Source: Acidobacteriota bacterium (GTDB lineage: Bacteria > Acidobacteriota > Vicinamibacteria > Vicinamibacterales > JAKQTR01). From it: DNA of 64,000 nt. The DNA is taken from the NCBI GenBank assembly GCA_026393755.1, contig JAPKZO010000021.1:35535-99534 (forward strand), in the 5' to 3' direction. Under the pieces are notes generated by a model. The model was given only the letters and a program-made list of their open reading frames with translations. It was not told the DNA's origin and did not search any database. This document shows positions 18,432 to 27,577 of this stretch, piece after piece; the stretch's first letter is position 1, and the number at the start of each line of letters is the position of its first letter. Position numbers and translations under genes: made by a program.

Positions 18432-21400
18432 TTAGAACCGGATTCTGACGCCGGCCTGAAGCTGCCACCGCGAGCGAAGGTTATCGAAAATGTACCTCTG
18501 CGTGGTCGGCGACAACATATATCCGATGTCGTACCCGATCAACGGGTTCGTTGCCGTGATGGTGGTGGTTGTGGACGGCAGCCCGGTACTCGGGTTGGTC
18601 GCCAGCTTCGTGAGCGACGTGTTCTGCCCGTACCCCACGTACCTGACGATCCCGTTCTTCGTGTTGATGAGGTTCAGCACATTGAGCACGTCCAGCGTGA
18701 GCTCCGCCCTCACCTTCTTGAATGGCGGCAACTGCAGATTGAGCCGAGCGTCCAGCGTGTCGATCCAGGGTCCGCGGCAGGCGTTGCGCGGCATGATCTG
18801 GCCCAGGTAGCCGCTCAAGCAGGAATCCGCATTGATCCAGTCAAGAAAGTTCTGGTAGGTCCCGCCCGTGAAGGTCATCTCGGTGGCCGACTTCGGGAAG
18901 TACGCCAGGTCGTTGCTGTAGGTATCACCATTGATGTCGCCATAGACCGTCAACGCGTACGGCCGGCCGCTCTGGCCCGAGTAGAACATCGAGACAGTCG
19001 CCTTGGATTCCTTCCAGACCCGCACCTCGTACGCCATGGTGAGACTGATCCGGTGGCCTGGATCGAAGTTGGAAATCGCCAGCGGAACGTCGTTGGGCGA
19101 ACCCGTGGTGTAGACGTTGCCCCAGTTGGAGATGGCCTGGTCGGAGGTGCCATCCATGATCGACTTGGCCACGCCATACGAGTAGGAACCCGCCATGAAG
19201 AACCCCTTGCTGACGGGCTTGCGCACCTCGAAGCTGACGTTCCAGGTATAGCCCTTGTTGGTGTTCTGGAGCAGCGGCGCGTTGCTCAACGTCGTGACAA
19301 CCGGGCTCATGAAGGGCCGGCCCATGAACGAGTTCGCGGCTGGATTGACCGCGAGATTCAGGTTCTCGTACTTGATGTCCCTGAGCGTCTTGGACCACAG
19401 AAATTCTGCGGTGCCCACAAAGCCGAACGGGAGCTTCCGGTCCCATGCCAGGTTGCCGCGAAGAATCGACGGGAACTTGAAGTTCGGATCGATCAGGTCG
19501 ATCTCGTTGGTGTACGAGCCGGCCGTCGCGCCGGTAACCGTCGTCGGTTGGCCCACCGGGTTGGCGACGAATGGGATCTTGTTGTTGCTGTTGCTGCTCG
19601 CGCCGATCCGGGCAAAGTCGACGCCGGTGCTGCCGTACTGGTTCGAAATCCACACGTAGGCCGGCCGGCCGGTGAACATCCCGATCCCGCCGCGAATCTG
19701 TTCGTCGCCGTTGGCTCTCGTATTCCAGTTGAAGCCGACGCGCGGCGACCACTGCACGTCGTTGGGCACGACGTCGGTCGCGTACCCGAACGCGGACACC
19801 GACACCGGATTGGCGGTCGGCGTCTTCGGGAAGCGCGGGGCATCCACCCTGGCGCCGAAGGTGAGAGTAAAGTTGTTGCGCACCCGCCACTGGTCACCAG
19901 CGTAAAGTCCCCACTGGTTGACGTTGAACTGCGCGGGCTGGTTCGGATCGGAGGTCAGCGAGAAGCTGCGGTCGTACGCCTGGGCGAGTCCGGCTTCGAA
20001 GTTCGCGAGACTCGTGAAACTGTACACCCCGACGTTGTCCCGGATGAACAGATTGCTCAGCTTCAGGAACTCGTTGTGCGACCCCACGGTCAGGGTGTGG
20101 CTGCCCTTGATCAGGGTGTAGGCCTCGTTGACCTCGATCATGTCCTGGTTGATCGCGTTGCGCGACGAGTATCGCTCGGTCCCTGCGACAGCCGATCTGC
20201 CGGACGCCAGCGTGACTGTCACCATCGGGAACAACGGCTGACCGGTCAACGGGTTCTCGCGGTGATCCCGCACGCGCGTGTAGGTGACGCGCAGTTCGTT
20301 GACGCCCTTGCCCCAGGTCGAGTTCAACTGTGCCACCGCCGAATTGGTGTTGCTGATGTAGCGATAGAAGTTGTCGGGGAAACGATAGGAGGATGTCGAC
20401 GGATTGCCGGCGATGTCGTTGAGCGACAGGATCGTGTTGTTCCGAATCGTCAACCGGTCGTTCCTCGTCACATTGACGTCGACTCGGCCGAAGTACTTGT
20501 CGCTGTTGGTCGCCCGGGTGAACTCGCTCTTCGGGTCCGGCCCAGGCGTGTAGCCGTACAGATTCTTGAGGTCGCTGAGGAACTGGTCAACGAGCGCCTC
20601 GTTGCCGAAGTTCTGGCCCGAGCCCGAGACCGAATACCCGGTCGGACGGTACTTGCGGCCGAAATCGACCGTGCCGAAAAAGAACGCTTTGTTCGTGATG
20701 ACCGGGCCGCCGAGGCTGGCGCCACCCTGCTTGTCACTGAACTTCGAGATGGCGGCCACGCTGGTGGGTGTCGCCAGATTGACGGCGTTCAACTTGCCCA
20801 CCCATCTCTGGTCCCGGCCGTAGAAGAATCCCGACCCGTGGAACTGGTTGCTGCCGCTCTTGGTCACCGCGTTGATGCCGCCGCCAGCGAATCCGCCCTG
20901 CCGCACGTCGTACGGCGAGACGACGAGCTGGAGCTCGGCGATGGCGTCAAGACTGACCGGCTGCGTCTCGGCCGTGCCGCCGGGCGCGCCCGCCGAACTG
21001 GCCAGGCCGAACAGGTCGTTGTTGGCCGCCCCATCGATCTGGAGGTTGTTGTAGCGGAAGCTCGTGCCGGCCACTGACACCGCCGACGCGCCGTCGCCGG
21101 CACCCGATCCCATCGAATTGAACATCGGGCGGGTGCGTGCGATGTCGGTCAGGCTGCGTGTGATGGTCGGCAGTGACTCGATCGACTGCTGATCGATGTT
21201 GGAAGCGGTGCCGGCCCTGGACGTATCAATCAACTGGGCCGACGCGACCACATTGACCGTCTCCTGCACGGACGCCAACGCCAGCGTAATCTCCACGCTG
21301 CGCGCTTCGCCCAGGGCGACGATGACATTGGTCACTTCGTGGTTCCTGAATCCGCTCATCGACGCGGTGATCTTGTAGGGGCCGCCGACGCGAACCTGGA

Positions 21401-21623
21401 GGATGGCAAACCGCCCGTCCGCCTGCGTCGTCGCTTCGTAGGTCGTTCCGGTCGGCACATGAACAGCCACCACGGACGCGCCCGGCAACACCGCCTTCTG
21501 CGCATCCATCACGATGCCGACCAGGTCGCCGGTCGTCACGTTCTGGGCAAACGCGGGCTGAGCGCTACCACACAGCGCACACACCGCCACGATCGCCAGC
21601 AAGACCTTCGTCATTCGCTGCAT
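18432..21623 (-). CDS. TonB-dependent receptor, Oar-like, with carboxypeptidase-regulatory domain
   Basis: A 1063-residue outer-membrane transporter. ATG at 21623 with GGAGAA upstream; the signal peptide ends AFAQ. The carboxypeptidase-regulatory-like domain (GIVMDAQKAVLPGASVV) is at about 30-115, the plug contains LQIDGAANNDLFG and GGINAVTKSGSNQFHGS, and the long barrel ends ...LQAGVRIRF. It lacks a small partner gene, unlike the receptor at 11871-14588, and has its own promoter (21738-21764) and terminator (18368-18401), so it is monocistronic. The substrate is unknown. Confidence 0.9.
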   Translation of the reverse strand: MQRMTKVLLAIVAVCALCGSAQPAFAQNVTTGDLVGIVMDAQKAVLPGASVVAVHVPTGTTYEATTQADGRFAILQVRVGGPYKITASMSGFRNHEVTNVIVALGEARSVEITLALASVQETVNVVASAQLIDTSRAGTASNIDQQSIESLPTITRSLTDIARTRPMFNSMGSGAGDGASAVSVAGTSFRYNNLQIDGAANNDLFGLASSAGAPGGTAETQPVSLDAIAELQLVVSPYDVRQGGFAGGGINAVTKSGSNQFHGSGFFYGRDQRWVGKLNAVNLATPTSVAAISKFSDKQGGASLGGPVITNKAFFFGTVDFGRKYRPTGYSVSGSGQNFGNEALVDQFLSDLKNLYGYTPGPDPKSEFTRATNSDKYFGRVDVNVTRNDRLTIRNNTILSLNDIAGNPSTSSYRFPDNFYRYISNTNSAVAQLNSTWGKGVNELRVTYTRVRDHRENPLTGQPLFPMVTVTLASGRSAVAGTERYSSRNAINQDMIEVNEAYTLIKGSHTLTVGSHNEFLKLSNLFIRDNVGVYSFTSLANFEAGLAQAYDRSFSLTSDPNQPAQFNVNQWGLYAGDQWRVRNNFTLTFGARVDAPRFPKTPTANPVSVSAFGYATDVVPNDVQWSPRVGFNWNTRANGDEQIRGGIGMFTGRPAYVWISNQYGSTGVDFARIGASSNSNNKIPFVANPVGQPTTVTGATAGSYTNEIDLIDPNFKFPSILRGNLAWDRKLPFGFVGTAEFLWSKTLRDIKYENLNLAVNPAANSFMGRPFMSPVVTTLSNAPLLQNTNKGYTWNVSFEVRKPVSKGFFMAGSYSYGVAKSIMDGTSDQAISNWGNVYTTGSPNDVPLAISNFDPGHRISLTMAYEVRVWKESKATVSMFYSGQSGRPYALTVYGDINGDTYSNDLAYFPKSATEMTFTGGTYQNFLDWINADSCLSGYLGQIMPRNACRGPWIDTLDARLNLQLPPFKKVRAELTLDVLNVLNLINTKNGIVRYVGYGQNTSLTKLATNPSTGLPSTTTTITATNPLIGYDIGYMLSPTTQRYIFDNLRSRWQLQAGVRIRF

Positions 21624-21737
21624 GAGTTCTTCTCCAGAAAGAGCGTACCTGGGATAGGGTGTTTCGCGTTGGGAAAAAGCCCCGGCAGCGGTACGAATAC
21701 CCGACGGCGAGGAGGGGAAACCAACGCGCTAGGGAGC

Positions 21738-21764
21738 AGTATACACCGAAGGAGGACGTGTCAA
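21738..21764 (-). promoter_or_regulatory. Sigma70-like promoter of TonB receptor
   Basis: On the minus strand TTGACA (21764-21759) and TATACT (21743-21738) are separated by 15 bp. Both boxes are near consensus, although the spacer is short. It lies 115 bp upstream of the receptor's ATG and is preceded by the end of the VWA gene region. Confidence 0.6.
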
Positions 21765-21784
21765 CCCGTGCCGCGGACAAGACC

Positions 21785-23131
21785 CTATTTCGTGGTTTTC
21801 GGCGGCAGTTTCGGTGCTGGCAGCTTCTTGAGCGAATAGGTCTGTCGCGACCAGACGTCAAGGTCTTTCCGGGCGACCTTCACTTCGACGCGCCGCGTGC
21901 GCTTGAGCGGATCCGGGTTTGACGAGTAGTAACCCAGCATGTAGTAGTCGCTGGTCTCGGCGTCGATGCGCTTGAGCGCCTTCTCGTAATCGTTCTGGTT
22001 GACGACCGCGATCCCGCCCGTCAGCTCGGCGAGTACCCGCAGGCTGTCGATCGACTTCTGGATGTAGTTCGCCCATTCGGTCGGGTCCACTTTTTCGTCG
22101 ATATCGGGCATGCCGACCAGGCCGCGCGGGTCGAACGTGTAAATGGTGGCATTGGCGCGATTGGCCGAGCGCGTCAGTTCCGACAGTTCGCGCGCCAAGT
22201 CGGCGTCCGCAAAGCGATTCGCGGCAGTGGCCATCGGGTCCGTCGTGTCGTTCGCGTCCACACCAGCCGCCTGCGCCGCCTGCTGCCGCTGCTGCTTCTC
22301 ATCCGCCTTCATCTGGTTGTTTTCGAACACCGAGTCGGCTTCGCCCGTCCGCGACTTCTCGAATGGATTGAAGTCGTACCCGTTGCTCACGTAGATCAGG
22401 GCCTTGCGCCGGTTGTGGACTTGGTCGAGCTGCGCCATCAGGTCTTCGGCCGTCGAAAACGCCACGTGCGCCCGATAGCGAACCTCGCTCGGCCCTTCAT
22501 TGCCTTCCGGCGCCTGGATAATGTCGGTCGGCTTCAGCGCTCCGCCCATCACCTTCCCAATCGCTTCGTCGATGCGCTTGGCATCGTAGGTAAGGTCGAC
22601 GGCGATAGACGAGGTGCCGGTCGACACGATGCCGAACATGTCGCCTTCATGAATGAGCGTGTTCTTGATCTTCTTGAGCAGGTCGCGCACCCGATGCGTG
22701 TTCTTGAAGTCCAGGTGCAGGTCGTCGATAAACAGGATGAAGACACGGCCCGAGGCGTCGTTGGTCGGACGCGCCGGCGGGAGGATGATACCTTCGGGCG
22801 GCGCGGCCGGCGGCGGCAGCGCGAGGTTGGTGGCTCGCCCCCCGTGCACCAGGACCAGAGACGACACGCTCTGCGGCACGCCGTCCTCGAACACCTCGAA
22901 CTGCTCTTTGGACAAATCAGCGACAAACTGCCCCCGCCCGTCCCGGACGATGACGTCGGTGGTGACCAGGTCCACCGACGTCCTGTAGACAGGCTTCTGC
23001 ACGCTCTCGGCCGCCGGCTTGGCTGGCGGCTGGCTCTGCTGGCCCGACGCCGGCGGAGACTGCGCGAACAGGACGGCGCTCGCCAGGAGCAGGCCTGCGC
23101 CGGCCGCACAACGGAACCATACGGACTTCAT
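21785..23131 (-). CDS. Secreted VWA-domain protein (acidobacterial type)
   Basis: A 448-residue exported protein. The start at 23131 (MKSVWF) is supported by GAAGGA upstream; the signal peptide ends LFAQ. A beta-rich segment (RTSVDLVTTDVIVRDGRGQFV) comes first, then a von Willebrand factor A fold beginning VFILFIDDLHLDF with later YVSNGYDF. This two-part layout is the widespread acidobacterial VWFA-related domain protein. Function is unknown; metal-dependent protein-protein interaction is the usual VWA role. A TAGAAT -10-like box lies at 23169-23174 on the minus strand. It is transcribed towards the TonB receptor but is separated by that gene's own promoter. Confidence 0.82.
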   Translation of the reverse strand: MKSVWFRCAAGAGLLLASAVLFAQSPPASGQQSQPPAKPAAESVQKPVYRTSVDLVTTDVIVRDGRGQFVADLSKEQFEVFEDGVPQSVSSLVLVHGGRATNLALPPPAAPPEGIILPPARPTNDASGRVFILFIDDLHLDFKNTHRVRDLLKKIKNTLIHEGDMFGIVSTGTSSIAVDLTYDAKRIDEAIGKVMGGALKPTDIIQAPEGNEGPSEVRYRAHVAFSTAEDLMAQLDQVHNRRKALIYVSNGYDFNPFEKSRTGEADSVFENNQMKADEKQQRQQAAQAAGVDANDTTDPMATAANRFADADLARELSELTRSANRANATIYTFDPRGLVGMPDIDEKVDPTEWANYIQKSIDSLRVLAELTGGIAVVNQNDYEKALKRIDAETSDYYMLGYYSSNPDPLKRTRRVEVKVARKDLDVWSRQTYSLKKLPAPKLPPKTTK

Positions 23132-23257
23132 GGCCAATCCTTCAACAGTCGGGATATCTTCCGTCTCTATTCTACCGTAGACGCGCCCAGTCCCGGCAGG
23201 GTACATGCGCCCGGCGACGCGACAGACCTTCAGACGTCGGTCCCGCGGAAACGGCCG

Positions 23258-23899
23258 CTATCTGCCCTTCCGAGGGGACCTGCTGGCGGAACTGCTGTGG
23301 CGCGTGCCGGCGGATGAGGCGGGTTCCTTCGCCTTGGGCCGGACCCTCGGCGCGGCCGGCGGTCGGCGTATCGTCTTCGCCGGTCTACTCTTCGCCGGTT
23401 TCCGGCTCGCGCCATTCCTGCCGGGAGCCGCAGCCGCGGCAGCCGCCCTGGCGGCAGACAGTTTGGCTTCGATCGGCGACTTGAGCACCTGGGTAAATCG
23501 AGTCTGGTCCCCGATCATGTGGTAGGTCCAGATTTCGGTGACGCCGATGTTGTTGTCGAGGCACAGGCGCTTGGCGACCTCCACCGACCCGGCTGGCACG
23601 TAGAGCGCGAACTCCGCGGGCAACCGGCCGAAAATGGCCCATTGGGCCATCGCTTCGAGGGCGTTCACCGACTCGCCCGTCTCGACCTCGACGACCCCGG
23701 CCAGTTTCTTGCTGCGGCCGGTGGGCATCAGCACGAGATCCGGGTATATGGCCTCTGGCCCGGCGCCCACTGGCGCGGCGGTCTCGTTGCCCGGGTTGAT
23801 CCCCACGTTGAAACGACGCCGGTACCTGGGCTGGAGCAGCCTGATAATCCGGTCGTGTTCCAGTTGTTCTCGCACCGGACGAACAAGAATCGGGCTCAT
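23258..23899 (-). CDS. Uncharacterised protein with possible PD-(D/E)xK-like core and basic Ala-rich tail
   Basis: 213 residues from the ATG at 23899, which has GGAGGG upstream (15 more codons are open). The N-terminal 150 residues look globular and contain YPDLVLMP followed by VVEVETGESV, an Asp...Glu-x-Glu spacing reminiscent of restriction-endonuclease-like folds, though the usual lysine is not seen. The last 65 residues are Ala/Pro/Lys/Arg-rich and probably disordered, suited to nucleic-acid binding. The family is not recognised and the nuclease idea is inference only. It may be co-transcribed with the VWA gene downstream. Confidence 0.6.
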   Translation of the reverse strand: MSPILVRPVREQLEHDRIIRLLQPRYRRRFNVGINPGNETAAPVGAGPEAIYPDLVLMPTGRSKKLAGVVEVETGESVNALEAMAQWAIFGRLPAEFALYVPAGSVEVAKRLCLDNNIGVTEIWTYHMIGDQTRFTQVLKSPIEAKLSAARAAAAAAAPGRNGASRKPAKSRPAKTIRRPPAAPRVRPKAKEPASSAGTRHSSSASRSPRKGR

Positions 23900-24132
23900 C
23901 AAGCCCTCCAGTTGGATCGAATCGCGGCCCCACCAGCGGAGCAATCGAGTTTAGCACGGAATCCGAGGCTCATCGCCGCGCTGCAGCCCGGTTCCCGGCA
24001 GGTGCGCCAGTTGGTCGCCGCAATCGCCGGCTGGCACGATGCGGATGCGGCGTGGCGCGACGTCGAGCCTGATAGAATGGTCGAGTCGACGCCCCACGTT
24101 CACGCGTCATCACTTCCAGAGAGCCGGTTCCG

Positions 24133-24771
24133 ATGGCTGTACGACGATCAACTGCCGGTGGTGTGTGTCTTCTTCTGTCGCTGTGTCTCGGCGCCGCCAC
24201 GGTCTCCGCCGACCCTATCATCCCTGCCGCCGCCGGCGCGGTCTTGAAGCGGATCCGTTCGGTGGACGCGAATCGCCTTGCCGTCTCCGAGGAGGACGGA
24301 CGGATGCTGCGGTTGCTTGCCGCCTCGAACCACACGAAGCGCGCGCTCGAAATCGGATCGGCCCAGGGCTACTCGGCGATCTGGATCGGGCTCGGCCTGC
24401 GCGAATCGGGCGGCCGCCTCGTGACGATCGAATACGATCCGCAGCGCGCGAAGGAGGCAGAGGCGAACGTCCGCGCGGCGGGTCTCGGGGACATCGTGCG
24501 GGTGGTGTCCGGAGACGGATTCAAGGTCATTCCCTCGCTCCCCGGCACGTTCGACTACGTGTTCCTTGACGCGTGGAAGCGCGACTACCAGCGCTTCTTC
24601 GACCTGGTGTTTCCCAGGCTCGACAAAGGCGGGTTGTTTCTCGGCCACAACGTGGTGAACAAGGCCGGCGAACTGGGCAACTTCCTCGCGACCCTTCGCA
24701 CGCACCCCGGCATCCTCAGCACTATTGTGTCGCCGTCCGGCGAAGGCATCTCGGTCTCATGGAAGCGGTAG
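24133..24771 (+). CDS. Class I SAM-dependent O-methyltransferase with N-terminal signal-like segment
   Basis: 212 residues. After a hydrophobic N-terminus (GGVCLLLSLCLGAATVSADP) comes a class I methyltransferase fold: SAM motif ALEIGSAQGYSAIWI near 70-85, the acidic loop VTIEYDP, and FDYVFLDAWKRDY, where metal-dependent O-methyltransferases hold a catalytic Asp. This pattern fits the caffeoyl-CoA/catechol O-methyltransferase family (Methyltransf_3/24). A cleavable signal on a SAM-dependent enzyme is odd. A TAGAAT -10-like box lies at 24073-24078. The substrate is unknown. Confidence 0.8.
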   Translation: MAVRRSTAGGVCLLLSLCLGAATVSADPIIPAAAGAVLKRIRSVDANRLAVSEEDGRMLRLLAASNHTKRALEIGSAQGYSAIWIGLGLRESGGRLVTIEYDPQRAKEAEANVRAAGLGDIVRVVSGDGFKVIPSLPGTFDYVFLDAWKRDYQRFFDLVFPRLDKGGLFLGHNVVNKAGELGNFLATLRTHPGILSTIVSPSGEGISVSWKR

Positions 24772-24918
24772 CCGCATGAGGGGGATCGACGGTCTTCGAC
24801 ACCTTCCTCCCGGCCGCGGGCAGGAGGAGGTAGAATTATCGGGGACGTCTTCAACGCCAGCGTGCGCGACCTGTTCGCCGGTCGCCGGAACGGGTGATGA
24901 AGCCGGTTACACGCGGTC

Positions 24919-24993
24919 GGGCCGGTAGCTCAGTGGTAGAGCATCGCACTTTTAATGCGGTGGTCGTGGGTTCGATCCCCACCCGGCTCACCA
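24919..24993 (+). tRNA. tRNA-Lys (anticodon TTT)
   Basis: A complete cloverleaf with acceptor stem GGGCCGG/CCGGCTC (one G-T pair), D-loop AGCTCAGTGGTAGAGC, anticodon loop CTTTTAA giving TTT, and T-arm GGGTTCGATCCCC. The discriminator base is A and the CCA end is encoded (24991-24993). A 45-bp tandem repeat begins 39 bp downstream. Confidence 0.97.
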
Positions 24994-25031
24994 GCCTTCG
25001 CTCACCTCCGGTTCGTTTCACTGTCCTCGGT

Positions 25032-25135
25032 GAGCTTCGGCTGGCTTCGCGAATCGGAGCGGTGCGTTTCTGACGCGAGCTTCGGCTGGCTTCGCGAATC
25101 GGAGCGGTACGTCTCTGACGCGAGCTTCGGCTGGC
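25032..25135. repeat. 45-bp tandem repeat downstream of tRNA-Lys (2.3 copies)
   Basis: Units start at 25032 and 25077 (45 bp each, two differences), and a 14-base partial third unit starts at 25122, each opening GAGCTTCGGCTGGC. The sequence joining tRNA and repeat opens CCAGCCTTCGCTCA, identical to the sequence after tRNA-Glu at 27310. No protein or RNA gene was recognised in it. Confidence 0.85.
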
Positions 25136-25173
25136 GTATCGACTAACGACTTTTCAACGAGAAGGAATCAACC

Positions 25174-25902
25174 ATGAAGAAGATGATTCTGGCGGCGATC
25201 GTGCTCCTGATCGCGGCCCCGGCCGCGTTCGCCGATACCTATATCAAGGCCAAGACGCACACGGATGGCATGGCCATGATGGGGCAGAACACACCCGCGC
25301 GCGATGATACGAACGAAACCTGGATTACCGCCGGGAAGTTCGCGACCGGCAACGCGGACGCATGGTTCGTGATCGACGTCAGCAAGAAGGTGGCGTACTT
25401 CATCGATCACCAGCGCAAGACCTACGTCGAGACTCCCCTGCCGCTGGACTTTGCCAAGCTGCTTCCGCCCGAGGCGGCCGGCATGGCCGACATGATGAAA
25501 GTGACGGCGACGGTCACACCGACCAGCGAGACCAAGAAGATCGGCTCCTGGGATTGCATCGGATACGACACGACGATGAGCGTGATGGGGATGAAGATGA
25601 ACGTCCGGGTGTGGGCGTCGACCGCCGTGCCGTTTGACGTTGCGGCCTTTAATGCGACGATCATGCCGGTGATCCTGCAGGGTCAGATGCGCGTCGCCGA
25701 CGCCTCCCTGGCCGAGTTCGCCAAGATCAAGGGGTTCCAGATCGCCTCGGAACTGACGGCGGACATGATGGGCGCCAAGATGCGCGTGACGCAGGAAGTG
25801 GTTGACATCGCCGAGCGTCCGGCGCCCGCAGGGATCTACGCTCCGCCGGATGGATACAAGAAGAACGCCACGTTGAGCATGTCGGATCTGCAGAAGCGCT
25901 GA
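25174..25902 (+). CDS. Exported protein of DUF4412-like type
   Basis: 242 residues, with ATG preceded by AGAAGGAA. A signal peptide (MKKMILAAIVLLIAAPAAFA) is cleaved after AFA. The mature part is rich in Met and Thr and has the beta-strand layout of periplasmic DUF4412 proteins: a segment on protein state (VIDVSKKVAYFIDHQRKTYV), then SWDCIGYDTTMSVMGMKM, with a single cysteine. Function is unknown. It is a single gene between the tRNA-Lys repeat and the convergent cysteine-synthase-like gene. Confidence 0.7.
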   Translation: MKKMILAAIVLLIAAPAAFADTYIKAKTHTDGMAMMGQNTPARDDTNETWITAGKFATGNADAWFVIDVSKKVAYFIDHQRKTYVETPLPLDFAKLLPPEAAGMADMMKVTATVTPTSETKKIGSWDCIGYDTTMSVMGMKMNVRVWASTAVPFDVAAFNATIMPVILQGQMRVADASLAEFAKIKGFQIASELTADMMGAKMRVTQEVVDIAERPAPAGIYAPPDGYKKNATLSMSDLQKR

Positions 25903-25917
25903 CCGGGGACAGCGCGG

Positions 25918-26994
25918 TCAGATGGTCTTGGTCTGCCCGGGATGTTCCGGGCAGGCCGAGCACAGTCTGCCGATCGCGCGAAATCCCAGCACGTCGATAT
26001 CCGGCGACAGAGAGCCCGCCTTGACGGGTTCGTTTCGCAGCAAGTCGGTGCTCAGGTACTTCTTGTTGCTGTCGGAGAATACCGTCGCCACCACCGCGCC
26101 CCGCCCCATCTCGTTCTGCACCTTCACCGCGCCGATGAAATTCGCCCCGGAAGAAATTCCAACCGCCAATCCGACGTGCGCAAGTTTCTGAGCGAGCAGG
26201 ATGGCGTCGCCGTCGGACGATTCGACAATGGCATCCAGTTCGTTCAGCTTGACGATGGCCGGGATGAACTCATCCGAGATGCCCTGGATGCGATGATGGC
26301 CCACGCGGTGGCCCGTTGACATCGTTGGCGAGTCGGCCGGCTCCAGCGGGTGAATCCGTACGTCCGGTTTCTGTGATCGCAGAAATCGGCCGACGCCCAT
26401 CACCGTGCCTCCTGTGCCGACGCCGGCCACGAACGCGTCGGGGGTGAGGCCTTCGAGCTGCATCTGTCCCCAGATCTCGGGCCCTGTTGTTAACGTGTGG
26501 GCCTCGACGTTGGCGTGGTTGGCGAACTGGCACGGCAGAAACACATGCGGCTCGCGGGCCGCGAGCTCCTCGGACATCCGGATGCTGCCGAGAAATCCCC
26601 CCTCGGTCCGGCTGACCAGGACGACTGAGGCGCCGAAACTCGAAATCAGCGAGATGCGTTCCGCGCTCATCCAGTCCGGCATGAAGATCGTCACCGGATG
26701 CCCGAGTGCCCGGCCGATCGCGGAGAACGAGATGCCCGTGTTCCCGCTGGTGGCCTCGGCGATCCGGTCGCCCGGCTGAATCGCGCCGGTCTCATAGGCG
26801 CGGCGGAGGACGTGCAGCGCCATTCGGTCCTTGATGCTGCCGGTGAGGTTCACCTGTTCGTATTTCGCGTACAGCACCCGCGGCTCACCGCGGTACGTGA
26901 AGTCGATGGCCAGCAGCGGCGTGTTGCCGATGATCCGTTCGAGTGCGTCGAACTTGCTGAGTATCGCGGGCGAGAGCGTCATAGTGGTTGGCAC
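25918..26994 (-). CDS. Cysteine synthase family PLP enzyme with C-terminal CxxC extension
   Basis: A fold-type II PLP beta-synthase (O-acetylserine sulfhydrylase/cystathionine beta-synthase family) of up to 358 residues (a second start lies at 26982). The PLP lysine is Lys55 in NLTGSIKDR, the substrate loop is ATSGNTGIS, and the phosphate clamp is [10 protein letters not shown]. The last 30 residues add [22 protein letters not shown], with a CxxC pair that standard CysK lacks. The extra cysteines could bind metal or act as a redox switch; that is inference. It may use a substrate other than O-acetylserine. No cysE lies nearby. Confidence 0.82.
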   Translation of the reverse strand: MPTTMTLSPAILSKFDALERIIGNTPLLAIDFTYRGEPRVLYAKYEQVNLTGSIKDRMALHVLRRAYETGAIQPGDRIAEATSGNTGISFSAIGRALGHPVTIFMPDWMSAERISLISSFGASVVLVSRTEGGFLGSIRMSEELAAREPHVFLPCQFANHANVEAHTLTTGPEIWGQMQLEGLTPDAFVAGVGTGGTVMGVGRFLRSQKPDVRIHPLEPADSPTMSTGHRVGHHRIQGISDEFIPAIVKLNELDAIVESSDGDAILLAQKLAHVGLAVGISSGANFIGAVKVQNEMGRGAVVATVFSDSNKKYLSTDLLRNEPVKAGSLSPDIDVLGFRAIGRLCSACPEHPGQTKTI

Positions 26995-27153
26995 GAATGG
27001 GTCGGGAAGGAACCTGGGGGTCAGTGCTCTGTGTGCTGCATATATCTTGACGATGAGATCTTATATCGAACCGGCCTTGAGGCGCATGCGCGAGTGGCTG
27101 AACGGGGGCGGCCCGCTCCCCTGTCACCGGCTCGGCGTGAGCAGGCGTGCGCG

Positions 27154-27182
27154 TTGCGAGTAGAGAGCCGTTCTGGTACTAT
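27154..27182 (+). promoter_or_regulatory. Candidate promoter of tRNA-Glu
   Basis: TTGCGA (27154-27159) and TACTAT (27177-27182) are separated by exactly 17 bp, 55 bp upstream of the tRNA. Each box matches the sigma70 consensus at about four of six positions. Confidence 0.5.
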
Positions 27183-27237
27183 TTGGTGTTCGCCGCTCGC
27201 GTGTGGTGCGCGCCATGGCGCACTCGCCTTTCAGATC

Positions 27238-27312
27238 GTCCCCATCGTCCAGGGGTTAGGACGTGGCCCTTTCAAGGCCAAAACCCGGGTTCGAATCCCG
27301 GTGGGGACGCCA
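27238..27312 (+). tRNA. tRNA-Glu (anticodon TTC)
   Basis: A complete cloverleaf with acceptor GTCCCCA/TGGGGAC, anticodon loop CTTTCAA giving TTC, T-arm GGGTTCGAATCCC, discriminator G and encoded CCA (27310-27312). Copies of its 3' end occur at 30321, 30677 and, less exactly, 35441. Confidence 0.97.
27296..27312. other. Candidate attachment core at tRNA-Glu 3' end
   Basis: The tRNA 3' end reads TCCCGGTGGGGACGCCA. GTGGGGACGCCA is repeated exactly at 30326-30337 and 30682-30693. A 15/17 match to the longer form lies at 35441-35457. tRNA 3' ends are common integration sites, so this is a possible att core; no intact integrase is present. Confidence 0.45.
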
Positions 27313-27359
27313 GCCTTCGCTCAACCTCAGCTTGCCACTCCTTCGGTTGAGCTACGGCT

Positions 27360-27577
27360 AGGCAAGCCAGTAGTCAGGCGAAGGCTGCCCCGCTGGAGCA
27401 AGTCGAGGAAAGCATCGGGGCGCAGACTTGCGAAAGCGGGCCTCTTCGTCCAGGCAAGCCAGTAGTCAGGCGAAGGCTGCCCCGCTGGAGCAAGTCGAGG
27501 AAAGCATCGGGTCGCAGACTTGCGAAAGCCGGCCTCTTCGTCCAGGCAAGCCAGTAGTCAGGCGAAGGCTGCCCCGC
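27360..27577. repeat. 92-bp tandem repeat downstream of tRNA-Glu (2.4 copies)
   Basis: Units start at 27360 and 27452 and a 34-base partial unit at 27544, each opening AGGCAAGCCAGTAGTCAGGC; the two full copies differ at two or three positions. The period of 92 is not a multiple of three, so the repeat is not protein coding. The tRNA trailer CAGCCTTCGC (27311-27320) is complementary to GCGAAGGCTG inside each unit (first at 27378-27387), so a hairpin with the tRNA trailer is possible. Confidence 0.88.

Noticed and set aside
19053..21077. A 674-codon open frame on the plus strand
   Set aside because: It lies antisense to the TonB receptor; its length comes from high GC in third positions and the product shows no motifs or start signal.
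24955..25146. A 63-codon frame reading through the 45-bp repeat, giving 15-residue repeats
   Set aside because: It begins inside the tRNA-Lys gene and has no ribosome-binding site; the in-frame repetition follows only from the period being divisible by three.
27360..27577. CRISPR-like array
   Set aside because: The 92-bp units are contiguous with no unique spacers, and no cas genes are near.
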